A stretch of DNA of 64,000 nucleotides from Mycetohabitans endofungorum (GTDB lineage: Bacteria; Pseudomonadota; Gammaproteobacteria; Burkholderiales; Burkholderiaceae): NCBI RefSeq assembly GCF_037477895.1, contig NZ_CP132744.1, positions 124,001 to 188,000 on the forward strand, in the 5' to 3' direction. Positions within the stretch are counted from its first letter, which is position 1. Each line of letters begins with the position of its first letter. The notes under the pieces are model-generated. The model was not told where the DNA came from, searched no databases, and saw only the letters and a list, made by a program, of their open reading frames with translations. The translations under genes and the position numbers were made by a program. Positions 37,356 to 44,412 of this stretch are shown here, piece after piece.

Positions 37356-37874
37356 TCATGCGCGAGCCTGCACCGAAGGGGCAAGCCGGTTGCGCTCGAT
37401 GGGATACGCCGCGCGTTGCAGATTGGCACGCGCAGCGCTCGCCTCATCGAGCATGTGCCGCAATCGGCGACGGTTACGTTCGAGGTGGGTTGCCTGCGCG
37501 TGGCACACCGCGATTGGCACGCTGCGTACACAGCGTCGAATGCGTCCAGCGGTTAGGGCAGGGACCGCCTCGCAGGCGTCGCGGTCGCCGTATTCAATGA
37601 GCAGAAACTGCGCTGGGTGTTTCAGTCCCGCGAGATACTCATCCGTGACGGTGTTGAAGGTAAAGGACCTTTTCATGGCGTCACCTCGCGATGGGACCGA
37701 CCATGCCAGCGCAACAATGAGCGCGCAGAGCGTAAAGATGCTGACGGCGAATGCGGTGGCTGGCCCCAATAGCGGATCGAGGTGACGCAGGACGCTATGG
37801 AGTGCGAGATACAGCCCGGTCAATGAAAAGAACAGCATGAACAGCACTGTCGTGCAGAAAACGTAGTATTTCAT
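37356..37874 (-). CDS. Hypothetical membrane protein of the island
   Basis: 172 residues from ATG 37874, which has a good AAGGAA site 8 bp upstream. Two hydrophobic helices (about 4-24 and 36-58) are followed by a basic, Arg/Ala-rich soluble region. No family recognised. It precedes the primase gene on the same strand by 166 bp and may be co-transcribed with it. Confidence 0.55.
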   Translation of the reverse strand: MKYYVFCTTVLFMLFFSLTGLYLALHSVLRHLDPLLGPATAFAVSIFTLCALIVALAWSVPSRGDAMKRSFTFNTVTDEYLAGLKHPAQFLLIEYGDRDACEAVPALTAGRIRRCVRSVPIAVCHAQATHLERNRRRLRHMLDEASAARANLQRAAYPIERNRLAPSVQARA

Positions 37875-37917
37875 GGCGTGGTTCCTTGTGAGTGCGCCGG
37901 CGGCCGGCGCGGTTGTG

Positions 37918-38121
37918 TTACTCGTCTTGGTCCTTGGCGGTTGTGCGTCGGCGGTGGACAGTAGGCCGCTTGCGGTCCGTCGAGCGAGCCCGCATGGCAC
38001 GCGCGGCGCTTTCCACTACACGACGAACAGCGGTGTGGCGCATGGCGGTATCGAAGTCCCCGACCATGCGAAGGCGCTGCCATGCGCGTCGCAGCTCGCT
38101 GTCTGAGATAGACGTATGCAT
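37918..38121 (-). CDS. Hypothetical small basic protein of the island
   Basis: 67 residues, beginning MHTSISDSELRRAWQRLRMVG with an amphipathic helix and ending in a strongly basic tail (RKRPTVHRRRTT), so it may bind nucleic acid. It starts 5 bp after the stop of the upstream small gene, suggesting translational coupling, and has no clear ribosome site of its own. Function unknown. Confidence 0.5.
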   Translation of the reverse strand: MHTSISDSELRRAWQRLRMVGDFDTAMRHTAVRRVVESAARAMRARSTDRKRPTVHRRRTTAKDQDE

Positions 38122-38126
38122 CGGTA

Positions 38127-38345
38127 TCAATGCAGCGTGGCCACCATTGGCAGCAAAACGGGCATGCCGGCAGCGATGTCCCATTTGCAATGGATCACAT
38201 AGCCGAGCCTGCGCGCGGTACCTGCGAACACGAACGGGTCGATGTCGGCATCCCAAAGGGTGCGCAGGTACTGCCGGCGCTGCTCCATGGGCAGCGAGGC
38301 TGGATCGAAGGGAAGAACGAGCGGAGCAGAAGCGAGGGTGGCCAT
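38127..38345 (-). CDS. Hypothetical small protein of the island
   Basis: 72 residues, MATLASAPLVLPFDPASLP onward, with RRQYLRTLWDADIDPF. AAGGAGA immediately upstream of ATG 38345 is a strong ribosome-binding site, which argues for a real gene. It is the first surviving gene of the leftward set and begins only 20 bp from the IS end, so its promoter may have been replaced by the IS. No family recognised. Confidence 0.6.
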   Translation of the reverse strand: MATLASAPLVLPFDPASLPMEQRRQYLRTLWDADIDPFVFAGTARRLGYVIHCKWDIAAGMPVLLPMVATLH

Positions 38346-38412
38346 GCGGATCTCCTTTTTGTAGGTGACCTGCCCCCTTCAGTAGGGCCAACGGGCTTCT
38401 AGCAAAGTCCTT

Positions 38413-39282
38413 TTATACCAGCTCCTGGAAAGCGGCAGGAGCATCCGCTGTTGCCCGGTGTTTCGCCGCAAACTGTGCGGGCGAAAGGTAATTCAGTGCG
38501 CTGTGCGGCCGTTGCTCGTTGTAGTCCTGGCGCCACGCGGCGATGAGCGCGCGAGCGTGCGCGAGACTCGTGAACCAGTGCTCGTTGAGGCACTCATCGC
38601 GGAACTTGCCGTTGAACGATTCGATGTAAGCATTCTGTGTCGGCTTGCCCGGCTGAATCAATTTCAAGCTCACGCCGTTAGCATACGCCCATTGGTCAAG
38701 CGCTCGGCCCGTAAATTCCGGTCCCTGGTCCGTTCGCAGTGCTTTCGGATAGCCTCGGAAACGCGCGGCTCGCTCCAACGCTCGCGCGACATACAAGCCG
38801 CACATGCCGTGGTCCACCACGATATCCACGGCCTCCTTGGTGAAATCGTCGACGATGGTCAGGCACTTCAGACGCCGCCCATTGGACAGCGCGTCCATCA
38901 CAAAATCGATTGACCACACCTCGTTCGGCCCGCTTGGCAACGCCAACTGCTCGCGCTCAATCATGACGCCGTGGCGCCGCCGACGGCGCCGTACGGCAAG
39001 CCCCGCTTCACGATAAAGGCGATGCACACGCTTATGGTTCGCCTGGATACCCTCGCGCTTCATCATTGCGTGTAATCGCCGATAACCGAACCGCCGACGC
39101 TCGTGCGCCAGTTCCACCAGACGCGCCTTCAGCGCATCATTGTCGTGGTCCAGCTTCGCCTCGTAATGCAACACGCTGCGAGAAAGCCCGACAAGCCGGC
39201 AGGCGCGGCGCTCCGAGATGTTTACCTTCTCCCGAATCACCGCCACTGCTTCGCGCTTGGCTTGCGGGCTCAGGGCTTTCCC
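38413..39282 (-). CDS. IS407-type transposase OrfB (DDE catalytic part)
   Basis: DDE integrase core of the IS3-family transposase. The catalytic residues are in [18 protein letters not shown] and [11 protein letters not shown]; an HTH_21 segment ([16 protein letters not shown]) precedes. It is probably made as an OrfAB fusion by a -1 frameshift: OrfA codons GGA-AAG preceded by G form GGGAAAG (complement of 39276-39282). I give the part in the OrfB frame after the shift; the frame is open up to 39417. Confidence 0.9.
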   Translation of the reverse strand, partial: GKALSPQAKREAVAVIREKVNISERRACRLVGLSRSVLHYEAKLDHDNDALKARLVELAHERRRFGYRRLHAMMKREGIQANHKRVHRLYREAGLAVRRRRRRHGVMIEREQLALPSGPNEVWSIDFVMDALSNGRRLKCLTIVDDFTKEAVDIVVDHGMCGLYVARALERAARFRGYPKALRTDQGPEFTGRALDQWAYANGVSLKLIQPGKPTQNAYIESFNGKFRDECLNEHWFTSLAHARALIAAWRQDYNEQRPHSALNYLSPAQFAAKHRATADAPAAFQELV

Positions 39283-39533
39283 TTGACGACAACCTTCAAC
39301 GCTTGCATATCGAGCATCGCCTCGGCCAGCAGCTTCTTCAGCCGCGCGTTCTCGGTTTCCAGTTCCTTGAGCCGGCGTGCTTCCGACACCTCCATGCCGC
39401 CAAACTTCGCGCGCCACGTGTAGAACGACGCGTCACTGAACCCGTGCTGCCTGCACAACTCTTTGACCGGCCTGCCGGCCTCGGCTTCCTTCAGAAACCC
39501 GATGATCTGTTCTTCCGTAAAGCGCTTTTTCAT
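39270..39533 (-). CDS. IS407-type transposase OrfA
   Basis: 87 residues with an HTH_Tnp_1 domain ([19 protein letters not shown] ... [21 protein letters not shown]) and a C-terminal leucine-zipper-like helix. It binds the IS ends and can regulate transposition alone. The last codons overlap OrfB in the -1 frame. Confidence 0.92.
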   Translation of the reverse strand: MKKRFTEEQIIGFLKEAEAGRPVKELCRQHGFSDASFYTWRAKFGGMEVSEARRLKELETENARLKKLLAEAMLDMQALKVVVKGKP

Positions 39534-39601
39534 GTTCGTCTTCTTCTCCGAAAACGAACTTTACTAGGTTCTGGCTGGCCCTGCTTGCAGGGGGCAGGTC
39601 A

Positions 39602-39746
39602 ATCGCATCACGCAGACCGGCGTATTCGAGCCATTTGCCGATCGCGGCTTTCGTCTCGTAGGGAGTGCCGTTGATGTGGACAATCTGGGAAAGATTAATA
39701 TCGCTCCATTGAAGAGACTGGAGGGAGAGGAGGACATGAGAGACCT
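39602..39746 (-). pseudogene. Truncated, frameshifted phage-like gene (antirepressor-like N-terminus)
   Basis: On the minus strand an AGGAGG site precedes ATG at about 39737, but that frame gives low-complexity MSSSPSSLF. A neighbouring frame reads QWSDINLSQIVHINGTPYET and then KAAIGKWLEYAGLRDAI, which looks like a real protein, reminiscent of the N-terminal domain of phage antirepressors. A one-base change near the start would join them. The right edge of the IS cuts it at 39602 and the rest is absent. The family guess is weak; that it is a broken coding remnant is more likely. Confidence 0.4.
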
Positions 39747-40010
39747 CCTGTGAATTTGTTGAATTTGCCTCTGTTCAAAGAGGCGGCCGGGCGCTTCAAC
39801 ACGGTCACAGGGCCGCCCGCAGATTTCCCCTTGCGGGTCTTGTATAGCTGCGCGCCACCCGGCCATAAGCAAGCGACCATCGTAGCGATGGCAGCGCAAA
39901 ACCTATGGGCGTAAAAAATCCGCTTGACTGACAGGAGCGGCTTCCGCCTGTGATGGTGTGTTGAGCACCTCACGATAGGTTGCCATCGATTCGGAAGAGC
40001 GTCAACTTTA
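39744..40010 (-). repeat. C4/CI-like RNA repeat unit 1
   Basis: Unit nearest to the truncated gene. Its core (39775-39868) contains GGCCGCCCGCAGATTTCC and CTTGCGGGTCTTGTATAGC. Read leftward, it has a terminator-like hairpin, then the core with GGGGAAATCTGCGGGCGGCC, then the ribosome site of the downstream gene. It resembles the C4 antisense RNA of phage P1/P4 immunity regions, by memory of that family. The outer end shares GCCATCGATTCGGAAGAGCG with unit 3. Confidence 0.55.
39913..39940 (-). terminator. Terminator-like hairpin in repeat unit 1
   Basis: Leftward reading: CCGCT, an 11-nt loop, AGCGG, then ATTTTTT. It could end a short RNA upstream of the core. Confidence 0.55.
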
Positions 40011-40027
40011 TAAGGCGGATATAGGGA

Positions 40028-40235
40028 CTTCCTGTGAATTTATTCAATTTTGCCTCCTGTTCAGAGAGGCGGCCGGGCACTTGAACACGGTCACAGGGCC
40101 GCCCGCAGATTTCCCCTTGCGGATCTTGTATAGCTGCGCGCTACCCGGCCATAAAAGAGTGTTGCCTACGTAGCTAGGACAACACGGAGCCTATGGACGC
40201 AAAAGCCGCTTGACTGAGGGGAGCAGTTTTCCGCC
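40028..40235 (-). repeat. C4/CI-like RNA repeat unit 2
   Basis: Middle unit; the core GAGGCGGCCGGGCACTTGAA begins at 40066, 286 bp from unit 1. The conserved ATAGCTGCGCG and CCCGGCCATAA segments are present. Its terminator hairpin (40201-40226) is weakened by a G-to-A change (AGCAG for AGCGG), and the outer tail differs from the other two units, so this copy may be decaying. Confidence 0.55.
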
Positions 40236-40299
40236 TGTGAAGACCTATTTCATCCCATTGAAAGGGTTGAAGAGAAGGGGTGCACGCGGCCATATTAGC

Positions 40300-40572
40300 T
40301 TCCTACGAATCGTTCAGTTTCGCCTCCTGTTCAGAGAGGCGGCCGGGCACTTGAACACGGTCGTAGGGCCGCCCACAGATTTCCCCTTACGGGTCTTGTA
40401 TAGCTGTGCGTCACCCGGCCATAAGTAAGTGCTGCCAGCGTAACTAGGACAACACGGAACCTATGGACACAAAAAAGCCGCTTGACTGACGGGAGCGGTT
40501 TTCCGTCTACGAAAAGGTGTGTTTAGCACCTTAAATTAGCTTGCCATCGATTCGGAAGAGCGTCAACTTTTG
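40300..40572 (-). repeat. C4/CI-like RNA repeat unit 3
   Basis: Outermost unit; the core begins at 40336, 270 bp from unit 2. It has the strongest terminator hairpin, and leftward transcription would meet this copy first. TTGACG at its outer edge (complement of 40561-40566) could be a -35 element, but no good -10 follows. Substitutions relative to unit 2 (for example CACAGATTT for CGCAGATTT) show the copies have diverged. Confidence 0.55.
40471..40502 (-). terminator. Terminator-like hairpin in repeat unit 3
   Basis: Leftward reading: AAAACCGCT, loop, AGCGGCTTTTTT. This is a good rho-independent terminator for leftward transcripts. Confidence 0.65.
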
Positions 40573-40764
40573 ATATTTGCGAGTAACCTTTCCTTGCCTG
40601 CCCGCTTCGCTTAACAGCGTGGTTAACCTGTTTGCCCGGCTCGCCACCCTTGTGGCGTGGGTTTCCGAGCGTTTTCCGGTGTACGGGAATCGTGCGTTTT
40701 CATGCACGGCATCGCGCCACAATGCACCTATTTGGCGATGGTAAGGACATACATAGTCTGGCAC
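40531..40764 (-). CDS. Hypothetical small protein upstream of the C4-like repeats
   Basis: 77 residues from GTG 40764 (PDYVCPYHRQIGALWRDAVH...), with AAAGGA about 10 bp upstream. Its last codons (KLTLFRIDGKLI) lie inside repeat unit 3 and a similar stretch occurs in unit 1, so the C-terminus is part of the duplicated segment. It could be a leader gene of the immunity transcript. Coding is uncertain. Confidence 0.35.
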   Translation of the reverse strand: MPDYVCPYHRQIGALWRDAVHENARFPYTGKRSETHATRVASRANRLTTLLSEAGRQGKVTRKYQKLTLFRIDGKLI

Positions 40765-41085
40765 TAGGAAACATCCTTTGTTATGGTTTGCCTTATGGAG
40801 CCCTTGGCAGTACGCCGACGTACATCATCCAGCGCCGCGCCGAACCCTTGGGCTTTTTTGCGTGCCGGGGTCTAAAAACAGAGGCGGGGGATGTGGGTAA
40901 AACCCCGAAGGCAGTGTTCGCTTGATATACGCGCGCGAACAACTACGCTGCGTGGCGCACGTTAGCTACCAGGGCATCGAGGAAAAAACTGCGCGGCGAC
41001 CGGTTGAGAAGATGCCCACGCGAGCACGTTGATGTCGGCTCGTTTCGGAGTCGTACTTTGGCGCCCCAATCGTCGAACCCCTTTT
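40765..41085. other. Gap between the small ORF and vapC
   Basis: About 320 bp, less GC-rich than the surroundings, in which I see no supported gene or RNA. Confidence 0.4.
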
Positions 41086-41466
41086 CTAGTGCAACTTGGA
41101 ATGATGCGCCACACCAAAACGTGCCGACAAATCGGCAAGGCGCTTGTCCAGTGTCCATAGTTGCGCGCCTGGCGTGATCAACGTTGAAGCGAGCAATGCC
41201 ACGTCAACTAGCCCGCAGCCAAGCCCATGCAGCTTTTCGTGTTCGATGAACGCCATCACTTCTGTCAAGGTCGCTTGATTGGCGGGTTGCAACAACCCGA
41301 TATTGTTGAGTGTCTGGGTACGTGGAGCCGGGGGTGTCCCGCAGGCAAGCTCAATCAAGACCATAGGGTGAGTCAGTGCCAAGTCGGCTTCGATCAAGTC
41401 GATCAAAGCATTGTTGCGGCTCCTGAAGTGGCTCACCCATACCGAAGTATCGACGAGTACGCTCAT
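41086..41466 (-). CDS. vapC: VapC-type toxin, PIN-domain ribonuclease
   Basis: 126 residues. PIN-domain acidic residues are in place: Asp6 (VLVDTSVWV), Glu39 (VLIELACG), Asp88 ([10 protein letters not shown]) and Asp107 (LWTLDKRL). Such toxins cleave RNA, often initiator tRNA, when freed from the antitoxin. The start overlaps the vapB stop by 4 bp (ATGA). It lies ~600 bp from the right end of the island, where toxin-antitoxin pairs commonly stabilise mobile DNA. Confidence 0.88.
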   Translation of the reverse strand: MSVLVDTSVWVSHFRSRNNALIDLIEADLALTHPMVLIELACGTPPAPRTQTLNNIGLLQPANQATLTEVMAFIEHEKLHGLGCGLVDVALLASTLITPGAQLWTLDKRLADLSARFGVAHHSKLH

Positions 41467-41669
41467 CTTTCGCCTGGCTCCGTACGGCGACGTGGCACGT
41501 CTTGTATATCTGTCATCGTACCGCCCAGCGCAGCTAAACGCTTGGCTGCTTGTACCCTCACGAAAGTCTTGATGGCTTCACGAAAGATGTCCGATTTGTC
41601 CATGTTGGGATCGGCGATTTCCAGCGCCTTTTGGTAAAGAGCATCGTCAATGGTGACAGTGGTTCGCAT
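41463..41669 (-). CDS. vapB: VapB-type antitoxin
   Basis: 68 residues from the Met of [19 protein letters not shown], a ribbon-helix-helix domain typical of VapB/DUF2191 antitoxins; the C-terminal tail ([11 protein letters not shown]) would wrap VapC. An in-frame extension to 41717 exists, but the family start is at 41669. Expected to bind its own promoter together with VapC. Confidence 0.82.
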   Translation of the reverse strand: MRTTVTIDDALYQKALEIADPNMDKSDIFREAIKTFVRVQAAKRLAALGGTMTDIQDVPRRRTEPGER

Positions 41670-41841
41670 GAAGACTTTTCCTCTAATTTTGATGCAATTT
41701 AGCATCAATTTTAGCATCTTTTCAATCTCAGCGCTTCCTCCACCCTACGTCGCCCCTCGCGGGGGGCTTGACCGTATGCCGGTGACCGCGTCATTCAGCT
41801 TTCGGTGCGCCCGGTGTCGGCCCGCAGTTGGTCGAGTGGGT

Positions 41842-41885
41842 ATTCCGACTCAACGTGACCGAGCATTCCGGTTCATCGCGAGCAT
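41842..41885. repeat. Short direct repeat, possible IS21-type end remnant
   Basis: ATTCCGACTCAACGTGACCG (41842) is followed 23 bp later by the related ATTCCGGTTCATCGCGAGC (41865). Such ATTCCG/GTGACC repeats occur at ends of IS21-family elements, from memory; no transposase is left. The surrounding 41670-42092 has no supported gene. Confidence 0.3.
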
Positions 41886-42092
41886 GGGTGCGCCGGGCTC
41901 ATGACAACCGAGGCCACTTCTGGCTTTGTTACAATGCCGACGACAGGCGGGGCTAATCGGCTAAGCCAGCGTGTGCCAAAAATGAACCGAGCTGTGCCAG
42001 GATTGTGCCGAGTTATATAGTATTTCAGGCCGCTTTTCGCTTCTTGGGAGGCCGCGGAGCCTTGTCAGACAAGGGTGTGGTTCTTGCGGTAC

Positions 42093-42140
42093 GTTTTGAA
42101 AATCCGCGTGTCGGTGGTTCGATTCCGCCCCAGGCCACCA
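42093..42140 (+). pseudogene. 3' fragment of tRNA-Phe, attachment-site remnant
   Basis: The anticodon loop TTGAAAA, the 3' anticodon strand TCCGC, the variable loop, T-arm GGTGG-TTCGATT-CCGCC, the acceptor 3' strand CCAGGCC, A and CCA are present. The D-arm, the 5' acceptor (GGCCTGG expected) and the 5' anticodon strand are missing. Homology begins at about TTTTGAAAATCC, marking a crossover. This is the usual attR product of an element inserted in tRNA-Phe. Confidence 0.85.
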
Positions 42141-42152
42141 CCGATTGATTGA

Positions 42153-42190
42153 CAAAAACCCAAGAGCCGAAAAGTTCTTGGGTTTTTGTT
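42153..42190 (+). terminator. Rho-independent terminator after the tRNA-Phe fragment
   Basis: Perfect 13-bp stem CAAAAACCCAAGA (42153-42165) / TCTTGGGTTTTTG (42176-42188) with T-rich tail. Most likely the native terminator of the tRNA-Phe gene, hence chromosomal rather than island DNA. Confidence 0.88.
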
Positions 42191-42280
42191 TATTGATTGC
42201 CTGTTCATGGAGGCGAGGCTTGCACTGTCGGTGCGTGCGACGCTCCAGGTAACGCGGACAGGCGAGGAATCCTACGAATC

Positions 42281-43510
42281 ATGCAACACGACAAGTATGC
42301 GGCGCGCGAGGCCGAGGTCACGCGCACCCGCATCGCATTCCATATCCACCATTTTGGACTTGGCGGGACCGAGACCGCACTGATGGGATGGTTGCATGCG
42401 CTGGATCGTGGCGCGTTCGACGTCGACTTGATCGTCGGGTTTCCGACTGAGGAGTTCGAACAGCATTTCCGGGCGCAGCTGCCTGGCGACGTGCGCGTGC
42501 ACTTTCTCGCCGACCGGCCGTGGCAGTATCGGCTCGAGACGCTGCGGCTGCAACGCCGGCTCAGCCGAATTGGCCGTATCGTGCAACAACTGTTATTGCG
42601 ACCGTACTTGCGACAGGTGTTCGCGCGCCGGATTCGCGCCCTTGCGGCTCACTACGACTTGATCTGCGACTTCGATCTGTCGCTGCGCCAGCACGCGGGC
42701 GCCGGCGGCAAGCCATGGATCGGCATCAGCCACTTCAGCCTCGCGGCCCGGCTCGGCAATCGGCCGGCCAAGGTCAAGCGGCTCGCACGTCAATACGCGC
42801 GCTACGCAGCAGTCGCGGCACTCAACACGGGCATGGCGCGCGAGGCGCGGCAGATGTTTGGTGCGCGATTGCGCGACGTCATCGAATTGCCGAACGTCAT
42901 CGACCCTGCAGTGATCCGGGCACAGTCTGAAGCATTGGTCGAGTTGCCGACACGTCCGTATATCGTATCGGTTGCGCGACTCGACGGTGATCAAAAAGAT
43001 CACGAAACGTTGTTGGACGCCTATGCATGCACGCTCGCGCGCGGGCGCATGGGGGGTACGAGGCTGGTGCTGGTGGGCGATGGACCTCACCGTCCGGTAC
43101 TGGAAGCGCAGGTTCGGCACCTCGGATTGACGGACCACGTGATATTCGCCGGATTCCAGCCGAATCCTTTCCCATTTATGCGACATGCACGAGTGATGGT
43201 ATTAAGCAGTCGATATGAAGGCTTGCCGATGGTGCTAATTGAGGCGATGGCGCTGGGCACGCCGGTGGTGGCGACGGACTGTCCGACCGGTCCGCGTGCG
43301 CTGCTTGCGGACGATGCGGGACTGCTAGTGCCAGTGGGCGATGCCGCCGCGATGGCCGGCGCGCTTGAGCAGGTGCTGACGCATCACGCATTGCGCGAGC
43401 GTCTTGTGGCACGAGGCTTGGCGCGCGTGGACGAATACGCCCCGCAGGCAGCGAACCGGCGTATGACGGCACTCGCCACGCGGCTGCGCGCGCAGGGGCC
43501 GCGCCGCTGA
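42281..43510 (+). CDS. Glycosyltransferase, family 4 (GT-B)
   Basis: 409 residues from ATG 42281. The N-terminal domain begins IAFHIHHFGLGGTETALMGW with the donor/acceptor loop GLGGTE. The C-terminal domain has SVARLDGDQKDHETLLDAY, LVGDGPHRPVLE and the E-x7-E element YEGLPMVLIEAMALG. Probably moves a sugar onto lipopolysaccharide, capsule or exopolysaccharide; acceptor unknown. It is a single gene downstream of the island end, without other glycan genes nearby. Ribosome-site spacing (GAGG at 42263) is a little long. Confidence 0.85.
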   Translation: MQHDKYAAREAEVTRTRIAFHIHHFGLGGTETALMGWLHALDRGAFDVDLIVGFPTEEFEQHFRAQLPGDVRVHFLADRPWQYRLETLRLQRRLSRIGRIVQQLLLRPYLRQVFARRIRALAAHYDLICDFDLSLRQHAGAGGKPWIGISHFSLAARLGNRPAKVKRLARQYARYAAVAALNTGMAREARQMFGARLRDVIELPNVIDPAVIRAQSEALVELPTRPYIVSVARLDGDQKDHETLLDAYACTLARGRMGGTRLVLVGDGPHRPVLEAQVRHLGLTDHVIFAGFQPNPFPFMRHARVMVLSSRYEGLPMVLIEAMALGTPVVATDCPTGPRALLADDAGLLVPVGDAAAMAGALEQVLTHHALRERLVARGLARVDEYAPQAANRRMTALATRLRAQGPRR

Positions 43511-43655
43511 ACGTGCCTGCGCCCAGCAGGTCCGCATGATAAAATCCATTGTTTTGCGCCGCCCTCCGGCAGGCCGATGACCGGTAAACACTCGTGCGCA
43601 GTGGCCCGCGCGGCGCCGGCCTATACTGCCTGCATCTGATCGAAGGAGTGCCACG

Positions 43656-44390
43656 GTGACTCGGACAGACGCTCAACGCGGCGCGCTCGTATTGTTTTCC
43701 GGTGGACAGGACTCGGCCACCTGCGTGGCATGGGCGCTTTCACGCTACGATCGCGTCGAAACCATCGGCTTCGACTACGGGCAGCGGCACCGCGTCGAGC
43801 TGGAATGCCGCGAGAGGTTCCGCGATGCGTTGATCCGCGCGTTCCCTCAATGGAAGCCGGCGCTTGGCGACGACCATCGCGTTGACCTGTCGGTGCTGGG
43901 GGCGATCAGCGACACAGCAATGACGCGCGAGATCCAGATCGAGACCCAGGCTAACGGGTTGCCGAACACATTTGTGCCAGGCCGCAACTTGATGTTCATG
44001 ACGATCGCGGCAGCGGTTGCGTACCGGCGCGGGCTCGATGTGCTGGTGGGCGGCATGTGCGAAACTGATTTTTCCGGATATCCAGATTGTCGCGATGACA
44101 CGATGAAGGCGCTGCAAGTGGCGCTGAATCTGGGCATGGACCAGCGTTTCGTGCTCGAAACCCCACTGATGTGGCTGGACAAGGCGGACACTTGGCGGCT
44201 TGCAGAATCGACTGGCGGCGAAGCGCTGGTCGAGCTGATCCGCGTCGAGACGCATACATGCTATGTCGGCGAGCGGGCTCAATTGCACGATTGGGGCTTT
44301 GGTTGCGGCGAGTGTCCGGCATGCAGGTTGCGCGCACGCGGCTACCACGCATTCCGGCATGGCGGGCGCGTTGATCCCGCGTCGCTTTGA
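43656..44390 (+). CDS. queC: 7-cyano-7-deazaguanine synthase
   Basis: QueC, 244 residues, converts 7-carboxy-7-deazaguanine to preQ0 using ATP and ammonia. The PP-loop [11 protein letters not shown] is at the N-terminus; the zinc site uses cysteines in HTCYVG and [10 protein letters not shown]. Start is GTG 43656 with GAAGGAG upstream. First of queC-queE-queD; I see no preQ1 riboswitch in the 145-bp leader. Confidence 0.95.
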   Translation: MTRTDAQRGALVLFSGGQDSATCVAWALSRYDRVETIGFDYGQRHRVELECRERFRDALIRAFPQWKPALGDDHRVDLSVLGAISDTAMTREIQIETQANGLPNTFVPGRNLMFMTIAAAVAYRRGLDVLVGGMCETDFSGYPDCRDDTMKALQVALNLGMDQRFVLETPLMWLDKADTWRLAESTGGEALVELIRVETHTCYVGERAQLHDWGFGCGECPACRLRARGYHAFRHGGRVDPASL

Positions 44391-44412
44391 CGCTTCAGGG
44401 GTAGGCAGTGAG

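Larger units (their letters stand above)
38366..39601 (-). mobile_element. IS407-type insertion sequence (IS3 family)
   Basis: 1236 bp, the length known for IS407. Imperfect terminal inverted repeats begin TGACCTGCCCCCT at 38366 and, in complement, at 39601; similarity extends ~40 bp (AGGGCCA, then CTAG.AAAGT). It carries orfA and orfB. The 4-bp flanks (TAGG on the left, ATCG on the right) are not a duplication, which is unusual for a fresh insertion. Confidence 0.92.
32378..42140. mobile_element. Accessory island, P4-like satellite remnant, bounded by tRNA-Arg and a tRNA-Phe fragment
   Basis: The ~9.8-kb region holds a tyrosine integrase, an excisionase-like gene, iterons, a primase-helicase, small co-directional genes, an IS407-type insertion, three C4-like repeats, a truncated phage-like gene and a VapBC pair. 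The left end touches a complete tRNA-Arg; the right end is the 3' part of tRNA-Phe followed by that gene's terminator. I find no second copy of the tRNA-Arg 3' end inside the window. The mismatched ends and the IS without target duplication suggest fusion or deletion of two elements. Confidence 0.75.

Noticed and set aside
37205..37531. A 108-codon leftward frame upstream of the primase
   Set aside because: It overlaps the better supported 172-residue membrane-protein gene in another frame and lacks a ribosome site.
40210..40428. A rightward frame spanning repeat units 2 and 3
   Set aside because: It runs through two repeat copies antisense to the inferred RNA and has no ribosome site.
39744..40572. 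CRISPR array
   Set aside because: Only three units, each over 200 bp and diverged, with no short spacers or cas genes.
41961..42155. A 64-codon leftward frame containing WWPGAESNHRHADF
   Set aside because: These residues are the exact antisense translation of the tRNA-Phe 3' part; the frame is a known artefact rather than a gene.
43511..43655. preQ1 riboswitch before queC
   Set aside because: No preQ1 aptamer-like sequence is visible in this short leader, and de novo que genes are often unregulated by it.
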